Assembly (NCBI GenBank): GCA_947179155.2
Contig: OX359283.1
Coordinates: forward strand, 11,271,847-11,335,846
Length of the DNA: 64,000 nucleotides
Reading direction: 5' to 3'
From: Hedera helix
Taxonomy: Eukaryota > Streptophyta > Magnoliopsida > Apiales > Araliaceae
In this document: positions 23,251 to 35,329 of the stretch, in pieces
Numbering within the stretch: the stretch's first letter is position 1
Layout: every line of letters starts with the position of its first letter
The notes under the pieces: generated by a model
Told to the model about the DNA's origin: nothing
Database searches by the model: none
What the model saw: only the letters and a program-made list of their open reading frames with translations
Program-made: the position numbers and the translations under genes

Positions 23251-25048
23251 ATAAATGACACATCTTATAAGTAAGAAATAGACGATATTATTTTCGAGAA
23301 TCAAAGAATGATAATCCCTTACAGTAGTAAGTTTAAGAGTATGAAAGAAAATGACATCCCTTACTGTAGTAAGAAAATAATACTATTTATGATGATGAAA
23401 ATAATGATACCCATTACCTTAACACGTAACTGGATATTGATTTAAATGAGATTGATCAACCTCTATATTTCTAATATATTTAGTAATTACCACATATAAA
23501 TTTCAAAGTGTATGATAACTCGTATAATATGAACTATCAAAATTATATATATTTATCATAATTTTTAAAGTATAATATAACAACATTAAATTAGTTTTTA
23601 AAATAATATTCAAAAAATAAATCTTCCAAAGAAAGCTTTTTAAAAATGAATCTTCTTAAAGAAGAGTCTTCTAAAGGAAGATTTGTGAATACCATAAAAA
23701 ATAGGAAATTATGAAATTACTACTCATTAATAAAAGACTTACTTAAAAAATTCATGCACTCCTTTTGGCTTTCAAACACTCAAGATAACCTTACTATTCT
23801 CAGAGAAAACTCATAAAATACTTATAGAAAACTTTATGTTTTAGGTGTGATTTTTCTATTCAACTGAACAATCTATTTATAAGAGAAAATAAGTTACTAT
23901 GCGCGGTAGGTGGGTGGCGTGCTGCACGCCAGTACTAAAAAATCAGCAAAGGCAGCAGCAGCCGCTGCTAACCAAATTTCAAAATCACATTTCACACATT
24001 TTATGTGGGCCCCACAGTGGGTCCACGTACTATTCATGTTACTATTCACGTTAAATAATAATTAATTAATTTTTTTCTTCTTGTGGGTCCTGCATATAAA
24101 ATAAAATAATGCTACAATAATAATTCAACAATAATGTAATAAACACGTTACCGATTATTATTAATTTAATAATATAAATTAATGTGTATTTGCTACTATG
24201 ACAATTATTTGGTTCAATAATTTTAATATACAGTGTAATGACAATTATTGAATCAATAATGCAAAATACTATGTAACAACAATTATTAATGAATACTGTA
24301 CAATGACCACGTTATCAGATCAATAATATGGGACATTGTGTAATATCATGTGCTACTGTAGAATACCGTGTGCTACAATAAAATACCATTAATTATCGTA
24401 CGTTACTATTATTTTATCACCGGTATTTTAACAGTTAAAAGTGATAACGCCGTTGACTATTTTTATTTAAAAAAGTTACTTCTGTCGTTTTCTGTGAGGA
24501 CCCAAATTCTCGGGAATATTTTAATAATATTAAATGAGAATTTAATTAGCAAGTTTATCAAAGTTGTTTAAATTATTTATGATGTAAGTGATTTAAAGTA
24601 TGTGATGAGATTTAATTGGTAAATTAAATATGTACAGAGATCATGAAAAATTGCGGGAAATTAAAAATAATTAAAAAAGTAAATAAATTATTTAAGAACA
24701 ATTTATTAAGAATAAGATAAATTACATGTAAATGTACAATAAAATTGTACAATTAAATGATTATAGAGTTGCATGAATTATTATTTAAATAATATTATGT
24801 GATAATGTGAGGAATATGAATTAGATATGTATATATATACATTTGTATATATATAAGTGTGCATGTTTAATTGACATATTTAATTGATAATTACAAATTT
24901 TATTGTTTATGAAAATTAAGGGATTAATAATTAAATTAATCCAAATATAAATGAAAAGTTAATGAGGAAGTTAGTGAAATTGTGATTATTGATTTTAGAT
25001 TTAATCCAGAATTATGGAGGAAGGTTAGAAATTAATTGAGAAAAAAAG

Positions 25049-25362
25049 TAATTATATAAATTATATAATAATAAATTATATAATTTATATAAGGAAATTA
25101 AAGTATGGTATGAAGGAAATAATAATTATATAAATTATATAAGAATAATTATATAATTTATATAAGAGAATTAAATAAGGATGGAAGAAAAATGTTATAA
25201 ATTGTATTTTGTGTAAAATGAAAATTATTTTAAAAGGAAAATGTAATTATATAAATTATATAATAATAAATTATATAATTTATATAAGGAAAGTTAATGT
25301 GAATAGTAAGAAAATAATAATTATATAAATTATATAAAAATAATTATATAATTTATATAAGG
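25049..25362. repeat. Four AT-only palindromes in a duplicated array
   Basis: Units at about 25049-25094, 25119-25167, 25243-25288 and 25315-25362. Each consists of AATTATATAAATTATATAA, a short spacer, then its inverted partner TTATATAATTTATATAAGG. They alternate between two subtypes, and the pair repeats after about 195 bp, so a two-palindrome block was duplicated. Confidence 0.85.
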
Positions 25363-25943
25363 AGAATACATTAATTAAGAAAGGAAATAAATTGTACAAA
25401 TGGTACAATATATTATTATATGGTGTATATTTAAAGTGTGATAAATTGTAAAGAAATGGAAAATAAATGAGAAAAATGAATGTTTTAATCTATTAAAAAT
25501 TATGTTTATGTATAACGGAATTTTTATGATTTTAATGAAGAATAATATTTCGGAAATGTGAACATGTTAGTGTAACATGTTGTTCAAGTAATGAAGTAAA
25601 AAAAAATTATGAAATATAATTTTTTTATATGTTATATGAATTATTTTATGAATTTTGGAGGTATAAATTAGCTCATACAATTACATGCATGTCATTATGC
25701 GAGTACAAAATTTATCAAGTAAGGTACCTGAAAAGGTCTAAATATTATTTATAAATCATGTTATGATTTTTGGTAAATTAAAATAAATATTTTATATACA
25801 TTATATAAAATATTTATTACACGTAATAATTACGTAATGTATTAAATTATGTAATTATGCATGTTAATTATCCGAAAAAGGCAAGGTCGGTGAGCGTAAA
25901 GGCGGTGGAATTCTTTTGTGTTCCAAATTGGTTAAATGGGTTG

Positions 25944-25954
25944 TATATATAAAG
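25944..25954 (+). promoter_or_regulatory. Putative TATA box of the solo LTR
   Basis: TATATATAAAG is followed by a purine-rich GAAAGAAAAG leader and CATAACACAAATAAAAACACTC, as expected around a plant LTR transcription start. Confidence 0.45.
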
Positions 25955-27306
25955 GAAAGAAAAGAAAAGAAAAAGGAACAAATAGAGAAAACATAACACA
26001 AATAAAAACACTCTCCATCTCTATATTTGCTCCACCCGACGCCACCACTATGCCACCATGACCACTAGAAAACACCACCAAGAAAGAGAAATATTTGGTG
26101 TTATCAATAGGGTGAATTACAAGCCAAAGAAGGTACATATTAATTTATTTAGTTTATTTTGTGTATTATTGGTAATAAATTAAATTTGTAGAAAATTTGT
26201 AAATAATTAGAATAATTGTTCTACATAATTTTTGGATGAATATGTATGAAATTTATGATTTTTGGAGTATTTATGTTGGGAAATTTATGTGCAAAAATGG
26301 ATAAAAATTGAAAAGTTGATGCACTGTTCGCAATAGAAAAGAGGAAGAAGAAGAAAAAGGTAGCCCGCGCATTGCGCGGGCCTTTTTTTTCCAAACACGG
26401 CATGAAACGACTTAACTGTTGAACTTGTTGAGCCGTTGTGTTCATTCCTTGCATAAAATAAACTTTTGCAAGTAAAGAAACAAAGTTCTGGAATAACGGA
26501 TTATGTTAGAGAGATTACCATAGAAGGTTGTAAATGTCATTGTTATAATTTCAATATCATAATTTAATGTGAATACAATTGCTAAGTTTAAATTGATATT
26601 TTGTATGTACATATATGTTGGGTCCGGATAGGACAAGTAGAATTAAAATGTAAAATGTGATTATTCAAGATGATTATTATGATAGAGATTATTATATATA
26701 TCTAATTAAAAATTTTGAATCAAGGAATAGTTGTACGGATATGAAATGATATTAAATTTTGAATAATGAGATTTAAGATATTGATAACAGGAAGAAAAAG
26801 TAAAGGTTACGATCCAGGGACTAGGATCGAAATGTAAGGATTTTAAATATTTAAATACTTTAATACAATGATTGAATTGAAAAAAAAAAAGAAAAAACAA
26901 TTTATACCGAAAAATTTGGTAATTGATAATTGTAAAGTCAATTAGTGGATTAAATGAAGATTTATTAACGGACCGAAATTTGGACGTTAAGGAAATAATG
27001 AATAATAAATACAAAATTTAAGGTAATAAAGTTGGTCGAATTTCGGGATAGTTACATTTTCTATATCCGACAAATATTTCGTTGTGGGGTCCACCAATAA
27101 TTAGTTATTTCGGCGCCGTCGTACGACCAAATATTTTTCGACAAAACGAATATTCCCCGACAAAACGAAAATTTTTTACGACAAAATAAAATTTGCATAT
27201 AACATCATTAACTTTTAACTTTATCAATTTAACCACTTACTGTTTGAGGAAAAATATATATGAAGAAAAATTAAATTTTGTATTTCATAAAATTTGGGGT
27301 CTTACA

Positions 27307-27497
27307 ACCTCCCTTCCTTATGAAATTTCGTCCCTAAAATTGACGTACCTGACATTTTGAAGAGATAAGGATACTTAGATTTCAACTCAGATTCTAGCTC
27401 CCAGGTCATTTCCTCGGTATCTTGGTTTCTCCATAAAACCTTGACTTGAGATATAACCTTTGAGCGTATGATCTGCTCCTTCTTATCTATGATCTTA
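27307..27497 (-). pseudogene. Chromovirus pol 3' end: chromodomain
   Basis: On the - strand the frame KIIDKKEQIIRSK...VKVLWRN...EEMTWELE runs to a stop at 27302-27304, just inside the LTR. The aromatic/acidic pattern VLWR(N)...(E)TWE is the hallmark of the C-terminal chromodomain that directs chromovirus integration to marked chromatin. This is the tail of the integrase at 44911-45984, cut off by the Tat element; the ACAGG duplication falls in the VPV-K codons. The purine tract, TAAGGAAGGGAGGT on the - strand, lies at 27307-27320. Confidence 0.82.
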
Positions 27498-27502
27498 ACA
27501 GG

Positions 27503-29599
27503 TGTAGACACCCAAATATTGCACTTGTCTACTAACCTGGGCAGGAGGGCAAAATTGTCATTTCGTATGGCCTGTGAGAGGGAATGGTGAATTTCAGCAC
27601 AGTCATGACAAGCAAACACGACAATAAATTGACATCGAATTGCGCGATACAGGGATACGAATTGATCCAGATGAACCGAAACAGTCAATACATCCTACCA
27701 ACAGTCCCCAGGTTCCGAGATACAAATAATACAGTGAAACATGATGATTTAAGACTGCATAACGCGAGAATCGAGAAAAAGAAGTCGAACGGCCGCAGAT
27801 GTATCTGTGACCAAAGACTTTTGGGCGTTTTCGTGGCTCGAGAAAACACACGGCAGCCGAGGCGGTGTGTTAGATGACGACTGTAGGCAGCTGCAGATGC
27901 ACCCGCGGCTGCCTCCAAACGCCTATACAGCGTCCATTTTTTCATCTAAGAAGAAAGAAATGGAAAAGGGGGGAAGAAATTGAGAAAGAGAGAGATAGAA
28001 TATAGAGAGAGAAAGCCTACGATATTGATAAAAAAAGGGGGGGAGATTTTGTCTTTTTTTAGCTTCAATATTTGTCTAATCTTGTGTTCTATATTTGGTT
28101 GTGAAGTATAAAGTGATTCTGGAAATGTTGCAAGGTGAAAAAAGGGCATTTCTTGAAGTTTTATCTTGTTTTCTTCTTATGATTTCTTGTTGTTGGGTTG
28201 TTTGAATGTAGTATCTTTGTTGTATTAGTAAGAATCAATGGATTAGGGATAATTAGTGAGGGTTCTGTCAGAACAAAATTTTCTCCTAATGTCCCGATGA
28301 TATCCGTATGGTGATATATAGTTTATTATGGTAATGTATAGTTCATAGTGTTTTAACTTGCTATTTTAGGTTATTGTGGTGTAGTAGTAAATCTAGTTTA
28401 TTGAGTTTTCCATTGTATCCATATTATTGTTGTGTGGTGATTTTGGGATTGTGAGTCTAGGAATGAGATCATTGTGATCAAATTCCAAAGATGGACAATT
28501 TTTGGTATATGTAGTTACGGTGATGTGCCCTTTATTGTACATATGTAAATTTTGGGCCTTAAAATGATATCAAGTCGAAATCGGGTTTAAGGCCCTGTAA
28601 TAGTGGAATATGTGATTGTGGGGGTTTTTTAGATGGCTCATATGCCCATGAATATCCCCGACACATTTTTGAATGCCTGATTTAGTTTGCGACATGGAAA
28701 GCGATTTCAAAAAAAAACAAAAAGATAAAGACTTTCTAAAAATAATCAAATTAGAGTATTAGAATCACGAGGCTTAAAATCGAGAGTTTTAATGAACGTC
28801 AATTCCTATTTAATGAAAAGGCTATAATCGTTTTTTAAACATCATTAAAAATGATTTTGTAAAAATAGATAAACGTTTTTCATTAAACTTTGGTGCATAG
28901 GGTTAAAGAGCTCCTAGAAGTTGCCTTCATTTTATTTTACTTTACTATCAAAAGACAATGTATAGTCTCAATTCCTATTTGACGAAAGTTTAAAAACCCT
29001 TGTTTTTCTAAAACGACACCTAATAAAAATCTCATCGCTTTTGAAATTAAAATCAATATCTATTATAAAGTAAAGTCTTTTCGTATGGGTCAAAAGACGT
29101 TCTAAATGCTTTCCAGATAAAACACGTTTTCTACACACAAAAAAATCAAAGCGGTTTTTCATGCAAAATTAACCACAACATTCATTTAGGAACACACACG
29201 CACACACACACACACTTACATACACGTTTTAGGATTTTAAAAAATGATAGGAAAGCATCAAGATTGCGGTAACCGTGTTTTCACGGAAGTCGGGGGGTGC
29301 CTAACACCTTCCCCTCACTTAAGCAAGCCCTGAACTCTGTGAATCTTGGTTTATAGGCCTATTAATTCGGAGTCATACATGAGCCAGCATGATTATGAAA
29401 ATAAAAACTCGGATGAGATGATACATCCATTTCAAACATACCAACTGGCGACTCTTATCAATTGGCTTATCATAAAATCAACATTTCAAACATCGTTAAC
29501 ACTTGTGTCGATCTTTTCCAATAATCACCTCTCATAATTAAAAGGCTAAAAATTGGAAAGGGCAATTATTAATAGGAGACGATTTTCCCGGCGTCGACA
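27503..29599 (+). repeat. 5' LTR of Tat element
   Basis: Matches 42805-44905 closely, with short indels. It contains palindrome-like words around GCAGATGYATCTGC (27790-27912), a purine/A-rich block (27950-28040), and a CA microsatellite near 29190-29215. The last bases GTCGACA precede the PBS. Confidence 0.88.
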
Positions 29600-29601
29600 G
29601 C

Positions 29602-29620
29602 TGGCGACTCCGCTGGGGAC
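29602..29620 (+). other. Primer binding site of Tat element
   Basis: TGGCGACTCCGCTGGGGAC starts 3 bp after the LTR. It has the TGG...GGGGA form expected of a plant tRNA 3' end complement and is not initiator-Met. I do not assign the tRNA species with confidence. Confidence 0.7.
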
Positions 29621-30395
29621 ATGAGAGGGCTTAAGCCGCGTTCAAATTTTGATGTTTTCCTATCTTTTAAATAACTGCGAATCGAATGTGTGGTTGTGAT
29701 ATTTGCATTGATTTACATTTTTTGCGCGTATGAATGAATGTGCGAGTTTTGTGACTGTGTTATCTTTTTTAGGCTTTATTGTCATCATATGCATGCGGTG
29801 AGATATGATGAATGTATGATGAATATATGATTGAGCAGTTCCTCCTCCTGAGGCAAACCCGTCGGATGTGGATTACTGGACTCAAAGGGGCGTTTCCCTG
29901 CCAGGCTTAGGAAAAGCATCCACTCAGATCCAATCCAATTGAAAGATCGGATTTATTCTCGTCTAGTATGTTACGAAGATCTGGGAACCTTCATACTGAA
30001 AAGCCCGCGAGAGTAACTTAGGGTAGGTCAGCCTTAGATAAACCCAACGCATGGGAAATCTCTTCATACCCTATTACGCTTTACGCACATGATGTCATGT
30101 TTAAAGTCAAACGTTTTTGTATATCTCCCACCTTATCAAAATAAAGTGCTAACCTCTGTTTTACAGGGAGAGCTTGGAGAGTATCATAAATTCACATTAG
30201 CATCCCTGGTTGAAATAAAGGACCACTAACACTGTTTTGCAGGACAAGATTTAAAAACTCAAAAACACAGAGATATTTGCTTTAGCATGCATCCACTTGT
30301 GTCATTCCCCGAAACTAAACTTGGGTTATTTTATTTGTAGGATTGCTCCTCAAACCCGCCTTTGATCTAAAAAAACCCGGGATTCAACAATCAAG
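29621..30395 (+). other. Untranslated leader of Tat element
   Basis: Non-coding 775 bp between PBS and gag. Packaging signals would be expected here, but I can see no defined motif. Confidence 0.5.
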
Positions 30396-31604
30396 ATGGC
30401 CAAAAATCCTAATCCTAATCCGACTCCTATCTCTCGGGAAGAGTTTGAAGCCGTAAAAAATCAAATGGCTGAGATAACCATGTTATTAAAGGAGAATTTC
30501 AAGCTGAAACCGGGGCCGCAACCCGAGGATCCACCGGGGTCATCATCACAGGGGAACGGGACGACCCAAGAAACTCCTAAAATCGAGCAGCCAAGGGAAG
30601 TTATTATTGTTCCCGAAGATGAAAGTACAAGTAATTTTAGCAAAAAGATGAAACAGATAGAAGAGGCCATCATGACCATGAAAGGGATTGGATCGTACGA
30701 CAGTGTCAATTATTCTGACTTGTGTGTTTTTTCAGGAACCAGATACCCCGAAAAGTTTAAAATCCCAGAGTTTGAAAAGTATAACGGGGCGGGGGTACAA
30801 TCACCTAAAGGTCTACATTGGAGAGCTTGGGGCGTACGCTGAGGATGAATCATTGAGGATGCAGCTCTTTCACAAAAGTCCAATGGGAGAGGCTAGGACT
30901 TAGTATGCCAGGCTGGACAATGCAAAAATTCACAACTGGGAGAAGTTGGCCCACACCTTCCTGACCCAATACAGCTTCCAGTCATAAATGGCCCCTGATC
31001 GATACCAAATGACGAAGATTAAGAAGTAGCCCAAGGAGTCGTTCAGAGATGATGCCCAACGATGGAGAAGGATGGCCGCGCAAATGAACCCACTAATGAA
31101 TGAGACAGAGATGGTGATGACTTGTATAAATATTCAAGAGGCTCCTTATTACGAGAGGGTAATAGCTAAAATCGGGAAACCATTTGCAGAAATGATTAAA
31201 CATGGGGAATGGCCGAAATGGGATTAAAATTTGGAAAGATCCGAGACTTCACGGCTCTTGAAGGTGTTACGGAGCAAATTCAAAGCGAAAATTATGGCAA
31301 TACTTTCCGTAGGACATAGAAACGAAAGGAGGAAGATGTATCCCTAGTCCTGCAAGGGCCGTCTGGGAAAGCAGAGAATAGCCCTTCTGTTCGGATGCAA
31401 AGGAGTATACCCCCTCGACAGCCAACTTTCACCAATCAGAGGCCTGAGGGGCGAAGGAGATTTAAAAATACCCGAGATAGAGAATTCACCCCATTAGGGG
31501 ATCCCTTAGAGCAAATCTTGGTTGTGTTAATAACCCAAAAGAAGATTACGGATCTAGCACCACTGACTGGCCCAAAGGGGAAGAGGACTCAGGAATGCTA
31601 GACG
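30396..31604 (+). pseudogene. Tat gag (frameshifted)
   Basis: ATG 30396 opens a Pro-rich start (MAKNPNPNPTPISREEFEA), then a basic/coiled stretch (KKMKQIEEAIMTMKG) and the conserved lead-in SDLCVFSG...KFKIPEFEKYNG. There is a frameshift near 30790 (a G-rich run). The core continues in the next frame: GAYAEDESLRMQLFHKS, NAKIHNWEKLAHTFLTQY, and QRWRRMAAQMNPLMNETEMV. The residues that usually join the first two blocks are shortened. Several in-frame stops make the shell protein non-functional. Confidence 0.82.
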
Positions 31605-32717
31605 TTGAAGCACAAGATAAAAAATATGATTGATAGTGGAGAAATTGTGGTAGAGCAGCCGAAATCACTAAACGTCAAGGTCAACCCTCTGCTCGAGCAT
31701 GATTGGGGAGGTGTCCACGTAATTGAAACCAGCAAGGCAGAGGGGCCTTTGAAACTGAGATATTTAAGAAGGATCAACAAAGTGGTTGGTATGGCCAATG
31801 TCCAGGAGAGCACGCAAAGTGAACCACTTAAGTTGGCTGGGGTGAGCAAAGGTACCAAAGAGGCACCTATCCGGTTATCAGCTCCGAAACCCCTCATTAT
31901 AGCAGCTAGATCGCAAATGCCAATTACAAGTTTAAAAGTTATTTCATGAAGTTACGAGGGAAAGCCAGAGGAAATGGCCAGCTGTGCATCAGTTACCTCC
32001 AAGGGAAATCCTTTGTATCTGCTGAGGCGAGTCCTTGACGGCATGGAAAAAGAAAGCGGGAGGATCTCGGAGGAGAATGCCTTGGAATTCTTTAAGAAAA
32101 TGAATCACAACGAAGCAAGGGTGGTTAAGGTGTTGGAGGAGGAACCGCCTCTGACGTCGATCCTAGATCTAGTATTGTCATCCAATGATCACCATCAAAT
32201 ATTGAGCAAGGTCCTGGAGGAGGCTCACGTCCCTAAGACAATCAGCACAGAAAGATTTAACCATTTGGTGGGCCATTTATTGGACATCAATGTGATATCA
32301 TTCACCGATGAAGACATCCCCAAGGAAGGAAGAAGACACCGAAGGTCGTTGTACATTGTGGTCGTCTCCTCGGGGTATGTAATGAATGGAGTACTAATTG
32401 ACGGTGGATCGGCTCTAAACATTTGCCCATACAGCACCCTGGAAAAAATGAAGATCAACCCCAAGCGCCTGCGGGCCAGTTAAGTGGTGGTTCGGGCTTT
32501 CGATGGATCTCGAAAGGACATTGTGGGAGAAATAGAATTACCAGTTGAGATCGGGCCCTACACCTTCGAAATTTCTTTCCAAGTGTTGGATATTGTTGTA
32601 AGTTACAACATGCTGCTGGGAAGACCCTGGATACACATGGCAGGGGAAATCCCCTCCACACTGCATCAGCAAATCAAACTTATCATTGACGGGAACTTAG
32701 TGACGATTACCGCATAG
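31605..32717 (+). pseudogene. Tat gag C-terminus and aspartic protease
   Basis: LKHKI-type spacer (KHKIKNMIDSGEI at 31605) is followed by a linker, and the protease begins near 32330. VLIDGGSALNICP holds the active-site triad as D-G-G, where the family normally has a D-x-G-S form, and MLLGRPWIHMAGEIPSTLHQ is the conserved flap-to-C-terminal block. There are stops at 31949, 32483 (within the protease) and 32717. It would cut the polyprotein into mature enzymes in an intact element. Confidence 0.82.
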
Positions 32718-33624
32718 CCCAACTATCCTCTTCACTCTATGAAAGGTATGCTAGTGATCAATCTGGATGAGCTAGTCGAGCCAGTCAGCTATTAAGCATT
32801 CGAAATCAGTACCCCTCAATACCGACATCTGGGGGCTCCAGCTTTGAAGCCTAGAATATCTCTGAAGCTCACATTTGTCGCTCGAGAAATAATGGAAATG
32901 AAATTTCAGCCAGGGCGAGGACTGGGAAAGAATGGTCAGGGGATCACCGAGCCCATTCAGATGCCAACACAGTTAGGCAAAGCAGGGATAGGATATTACA
33001 GAAGCCTACGGCAGAAGAACCCATATAAAAGGATTCCCACTCGGCTAGCCAGGATCCCAATTCCAGGAATCAACAAAGAGCATTCCCCGAAGATAGTCAG
33101 GCTTGCGTCTAAAGCAGAAAGTGAAGTAGAGGCTCCCCCAGCCAAAGAATTGGCCTAGCGGGAGGAATTCTTGCAAGAGATTATGGAGTTGTTCGAGATA
33201 AAGTGTCATCTCCCAGGACAGTCAGCGAACAATGAAAAAGGGAAGGAGAAATTGCCATAAGGCAAGCAGATCATGCCTTTCATCGATTGGGCCAGACTAG
33301 TAGTCCCCGAAGGAAGTGTAAATAAAAGTAAAGACCAAGTCACTGCTATCATTGAGGAGGTTCCAAATGCAGAGGCCCCCTCCATCACTCACTTTAAAAC
33401 CGAATTGATCACCACAAATTGGACCGTACAGCCGGTGATATCTAGAAAAAGGTAAATCCAGAAGTGGCAGGGAATCCCGTCCAATAGGGGGATCAAGGGG
33501 TTTTTAAGATGGTGTTTTTGTTTTATATACCTGCACGTCTATGTCATATTTTGTCATGTTATTGAAAGAGAAATTCATATACTGAAATGTTTATATATAT
33601 GACAAATATTTTTGTTTTATGTCA
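32718..33624 (+). pseudogene. Tat protease-RT linker with G-patch-like motif
   Basis: The frame 32844-33158 contains MEMKFQPGRGLGKNGQGI followed by a basic segment. The G-R-G-L-G-K-x-x-Q-G-I spacing matches a G-patch, a glycine-rich nucleic-acid-associated motif found next to the protease in some retroelements. Downstream, 33273-33455 is a low-complexity acidic linker. No recognisable domain lies between 33456 and 33624. Confidence 0.6.
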
Positions 33625-35260
33625 GGTGTCCCGATTTGAATTATTCTAGCCTAACAAACGATTTTCCAAATTTGAAAGATGATTACGATTTTGATATAGA
33701 ACTGGATTTCGTTTTGATGGGAATTGAGTAGGAAGAGACAGGTAATGATGACACTCCCGACGAAATCAGAGAATGGGTCAAGGATAAACCCAAACCCAAC
33801 CCCGATCAAATCATCACCATCAACATAGGAACCCCTGAAAACCCTAAAGAGCTAAAAATAGGGGCAGACCTGACCCCCAACCAGAAAGCGGAGATAACTA
33901 AGTTGTTAAGCCAATATGAGGATGTGTTTGCTTGCTCACATGACGACATAGTAGGATTGTCCACGGATATTGTAGTACATCGATTGCCCATCAAGGAGGG
34001 TTTCAAGTCGGTTAAGCAAAAACTAAGAAAACTAAAACCAGAGTGGAGCTTGAAGGTGAAGGAGGAGATAGCTAAGCAATTCAAAGCTGGAATCATCATG
34101 GTGTCTACTTACCCAGAATGAATTTCCAATATAGTCCCAGTGGCGAAGCCCGGAGGAAAGGTGAGAGTATGCGTTGACTATAGGGATCTGAACAAGGCCA
34201 CTCTCAAAGATAATTTTCCAGTGCCTTTCATACACATCTTAGTGGATAATACGGCCCAGTATGAAATGTATTCATTCATCGTTTGCTTCGCGGGATATCA
34301 CCAGATAATGGAGGCGGAGGAGGACCGCGAAAAGACTGCCTTCATCACCCCATAGGGCACGTTTTATTATAGACGACTTGCTTTTGGCCTCACAAATGCA
34401 GGAGCCACTTATCAGAGAGCAATGATGGCCCTGTTCCACGACATGATGCATAAGGAGATAGAGGTCTACATGGACGACATTATTGTGAAATCAACGGTTG
34501 AATCTGACCATGTGGCTCATCTCAAGAAGTTATTTGATCGTCTCAGGAAGTACAATCTGAAGCTCAATCCAGTAAAGTGTGCCTTTGGAGTTCAGTCAAG
34601 CAAGCTCCTTGGGTTCTTGGTGAGCAACTGGGGCATTGAATTAGATCCGGCTAAGATTAAAACCATTGTGGATATGCCAGCACCTCGTACAGAGAAGGAG
34701 ATAAGAGGATTCTTGGGGAGGATAAACTTCATCAGCCAGTTCATATCCCATTTGTCGACCACCTGCGAACCAATATTTAAACTGTTAAGGAAAGATGCCT
34801 CCCGAGAGTGGAACGAGCAATGCCAAAAGGCCTTTCAGACCATTAAGAAGCAATTAACGGAAGCGCCAGTGCTGATACCTCTGAAGGATGGGATCCCTCT
34901 GTTCATGTATATATCTGTTAATGTCATGGCGATGGGTTGTACGTTGGGGAAGAAAAATGAATCAGGTAAGGAGTATGCCATTTATTATCTCAGCAAGAGA
35001 TTCAGCAGCTGTGAACAGAATTACACCTCGATTGAAAGGACATGTTGCGCCTTGGCATGGGTTGCTATGAGATTACAACACTACCTTCATGGACACACTA
35101 CCTACTTGATCTCGCGAATTGATCCCCTGAAGTATATATTTGAAAGACCAATGTTGAATTGTCGATTGTCGAGGTGGCAGTTAATCTTACAGCAGTTCGA
35201 CATCCTCTATGTTACCCAGAAAGCTGTAAAGGGGCAAGGGATTGCAGATCAATTATCGGA
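33625..35260 (+). pseudogene. Tat reverse transcriptase and first RNase H
   Basis: Begins with the acidic pre-RT segment and QYEDVFACSHDD. RT blocks follow: VPVAKPGGKVRVCVDYRDLN, the mutated block A (SFIVCFAGYHQI, where a catalytic Asp is expected before the G-F/Y-G), LAFGLTNAGATYQRAM, and VYMDDIIVKS with both block-C Asp present. LLGFLVSNWGIE and RGFLGRINFISQF lead into RNase H (PLFMYISVN, ALAWVAMRLQHYL), where the usual Y-x-D is also changed. Stops lie at 34119 and 34353. A catalytically dead copy. Confidence 0.88.
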
Positions 35261-35329
35261 GATGCCGATAGGAGGAATGGAACCTTTAGAAACTTCTCTA
35301 CCAGGTGAAGACATATTGTGGGTCCAACA

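Larger units (their letters stand above)
24493..27056 (+). mobile_element. Solo LTR (2.56 kb) inside the chromovirus 3' LTR
   Basis: Begins TGTGAGGACCC, ends GATAGTTACA, and is flanked by a perfect 5-bp TSD TTTTC (24488-24492 and 27057-27061). The intact chromovirus 5' LTR supplies the empty site (about 52040). There is no interior, PBS or coding region, so it is a single LTR left by unequal recombination. A TATA box lies at 25944-25954. The lineage is probably Gypsy. Confidence 0.85.
21744..27306 (-). repeat. 3' LTR of the chromovirus (split by a solo LTR)
   Basis: 21744-24492 plus 27062-27306 align along their length with 49281-52267. A - strand TATA box (CTTATAAATAGA, about 23873-23884) matches the one in the other LTR. 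U3 contains several direct-repeat families, including a threefold ~72-bp repeat and many CTTACTRTRGTAAG palindromes between 22800 and 23420. Confidence 0.85.

Noticed and set aside
26363..26391. Rho-independent terminator
   Set aside because: The hairpin and T run are real, but the DNA is plant nuclear, where this mechanism does not apply.
27584..27945. Overlapping open frames on both strands in the Tat LTR (97, 82 and 86 codons)
   Set aside because: They lie in the LTR, overlap each other on both strands, and the 3' LTR versions differ by frame-changing indels; no domain is recognisable.
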